Assembly (NCBI RefSeq): GCF_004798935.1
Contig: NZ_RAHT01000001.1
Location: 620,001-684,000 of the forward strand
Direction: 5' to 3'
Source: Ningiella ruwaisensis
Lineage (GTDB): Bacteria > Pseudomonadota > Gammaproteobacteria > Enterobacterales > Alteromonadaceae
DNA length: 64,000 nucleotides
The translations under genes and the position numbers were made by a program. The notes under the pieces are model-generated. The model saw only the letters and a list, made by a program, of their open reading frames with translations. It had not been told where the DNA came from and did not search any database. The number at the start of each line of letters is the position of its first letter. Position 1 is the stretch's first letter. Shown in pieces: positions 63,056 to 64,000 of the stretch.

Positions 63056-64000
63056 TTACTTCCTCACTAAGGTATCTAACAAGTCTTCTTCAAGCACTTG
63101 TAATTCAGAATCACTATCTATTTTCTTCCCGCCTTTGGTAAAGGCGTTCAGCTCGGTTTTCACCGAAACTGGTCTTGGGATTTTATTAACAATTTGCAGG
63201 GCCACACAGTCTCTTGACTTACCCATTTTTGCTCTGAATGTTGGTAAGTCTTCAATTAAAACGGTTACAGTCTCAGGCATATTGATAGGGATGATATCCC
63301 CATCTTTTAAGTTCATCAGTCTTTCAAGGGGCATTTCGATATCCAGGAAATGAGTCGAAAGGTCAACCTTCACATCCATGATTTCATCACGCAGCGCTTT
63401 ACTCCATCTAAAGTCGGTATCTTCTTTATCAGTTTGGACACCCGCATCAAGCGTATCTCTGATAGGCTCCAGCATGGAATAAGGCAAAGACACATGAAAA
63501 TCACCGCCACCGCCGTCTAACTCGATATGAAATGAACTAATTACGACCACTTCCGTTGCCGAAACAATGTTAGCCATCGCGGGATTAACTTCTGAGTCCA
63601 AATATTCAAATGAGACATCCATCACAGGTGCCCACGCTTCTTTGTAGTCTTCAAAAATTAACTTCAAAAGCATTTGAATAATGCGACGTTCGGTTGGCGT
63701 AAACTCGCGCCCTTCAATTTTAGCGTGATAACGCCCATCGCCGCCAAAAAAGTTATCTACCATGATGAACACAAGGCGCGCCTCCATAGTAATAAGCCCC
63801 GTTCCTTTTAGTGGTCTGAAGCGAACCATATTGAGGCTGGTCGGTACAAACAAGGTGTGAATGTACTCCCCAAATTTAATCATTTGTATGCCGTTGATAG
63901 ACACTTCTGCGCTGCGACGCATCATGTTAAATAAACTGATGCGCATATGCCTTGCAAACCGTTCGTTAACTATTTCAAGGGTTGGCATGCGCCCGCGCAC
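63056..64000 (-). CDS. fliM: Flagellar motor switch protein FliM (N-terminus outside the window)
   Basis: Partial: 314 residues of the C-terminal part of FliM. The window ends before the start codon, so the N-terminal CheY-P-binding segment (about 30-40 residues) is not seen. The middle domain shows RMPTLEIVNERFARHMR and FFGGDGR; the C-terminal SpoA domain contains FLDIEMPLERLMNLKDGDIIPI. Confidence 0.95.
   Translation of the reverse strand: MRGRMPTLEIVNERFARHMRISLFNMMRRSAEVSINGIQMIKFGEYIHTLFVPTSLNMVRFRPLKGTGLITMEARLVFIMVDNFFGGDGRYHAKIEGREFTPTERRIIQMLLKLIFEDYKEAWAPVMDVSFEYLDSEVNPAMANIVSATEVVVISSFHIELDGGGGDFHVSLPYSMLEPIRDTLDAGVQTDKEDTDFRWSKALRDEIMDVKVDLSTHFLDIEMPLERLMNLKDGDIIPINMPETVTVLIEDLPTFRAKMGKSRDCVALQIVNKIPRPVSVKTELNAFTKGGKKIDSDSELQVLEEDLLDTLVRK

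Overview
The window looks like a chromosomal segment of a marine, polarly flagellated gammaproteobacterium, most likely in the order Alteromonadales. The evidence is gene content and order: a FliA-CheYZA-ParC-ParP-CheW chemotaxis block joined to flhA-flhF-fleN, a Na+-pumping oxaloacetate decarboxylase (oadGAB), a serV/argV-like tRNA cluster beside csrA-alaS-recX, and a MetJ-type operator. G+C is moderate. No rRNA, recognisable transposase, integrase or CRISPR array was seen.

Layout. 0-5.5 kb: a complete sapABCDF-type peptide ABC importer on the + strand. 5.6-12.1 kb (-): a non-canonical chaperone/usher-like surface-fibre operon (usher-like barrel, SPOR lipoprotein, two DUF4402 pilin-like subunits, periplasmic chaperone). 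12.2-15.4 kb (-): oadB, oadA, oadG. 15.6-20 kb (-): two tRNA-Arg and one tRNA-Ser, csrA, alaS and recX, with recA missing from its usual place. 20-26.2 kb: a DUF3360 transporter, a FemAB-like protein, an M13 metallopeptidase and a DUF938 methyltransferase. 26.3-31.1 kb: a CsgG-domain lipoprotein, a cluster of very small genes, and a membrane-anchored HTH/TPR protein. 31.1-36.1 kb (-): metA and a methionine synthase split into two genes, behind three tandem Met boxes. 36.1-47.8 kb (-): DUF2802, cheW, parP, parC, cheA, cheZ, cheY, fliA, fleN, flhF, flhA. 47.8-59.1 kb: an 11.4-kb block, mostly + strand, between flhA and flhB. 59.1-64 kb (-): flhB, fliRQPON and partial fliM.

The strongest candidate for something undescribed is at 28.08-28.68 kb. 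Two adjacent tiny genes, 2 nt apart, encode peptides with N-terminal leaders ending in Gly-Gly (VSGG and VAGG) followed by short hydrophobic cores, one with a GxxxGxxxG glycine zipper. A hairpin and a 67-residue two-helix membrane protein follow. This is the architecture of a two-peptide (class IIb-like) bacteriocin or microcin with its immunity protein. No exporter is encoded nearby, so the assignment is inference.

Other points of interest are the DUF4402/SPOR usher-like operon, the insertion that separates flhB from flhA and carries SelO, PPK2, CcdAB and an S9 peptidase-Sel1 fusion, a 131-bp element with 39-bp perfect inverted arms between the metH halves, a duplicated tRNA-Arg 3' end with a palindromic insert, a SapD with degenerate ATPase motifs, and the absence of cheB and recA from their usual neighbourhoods.
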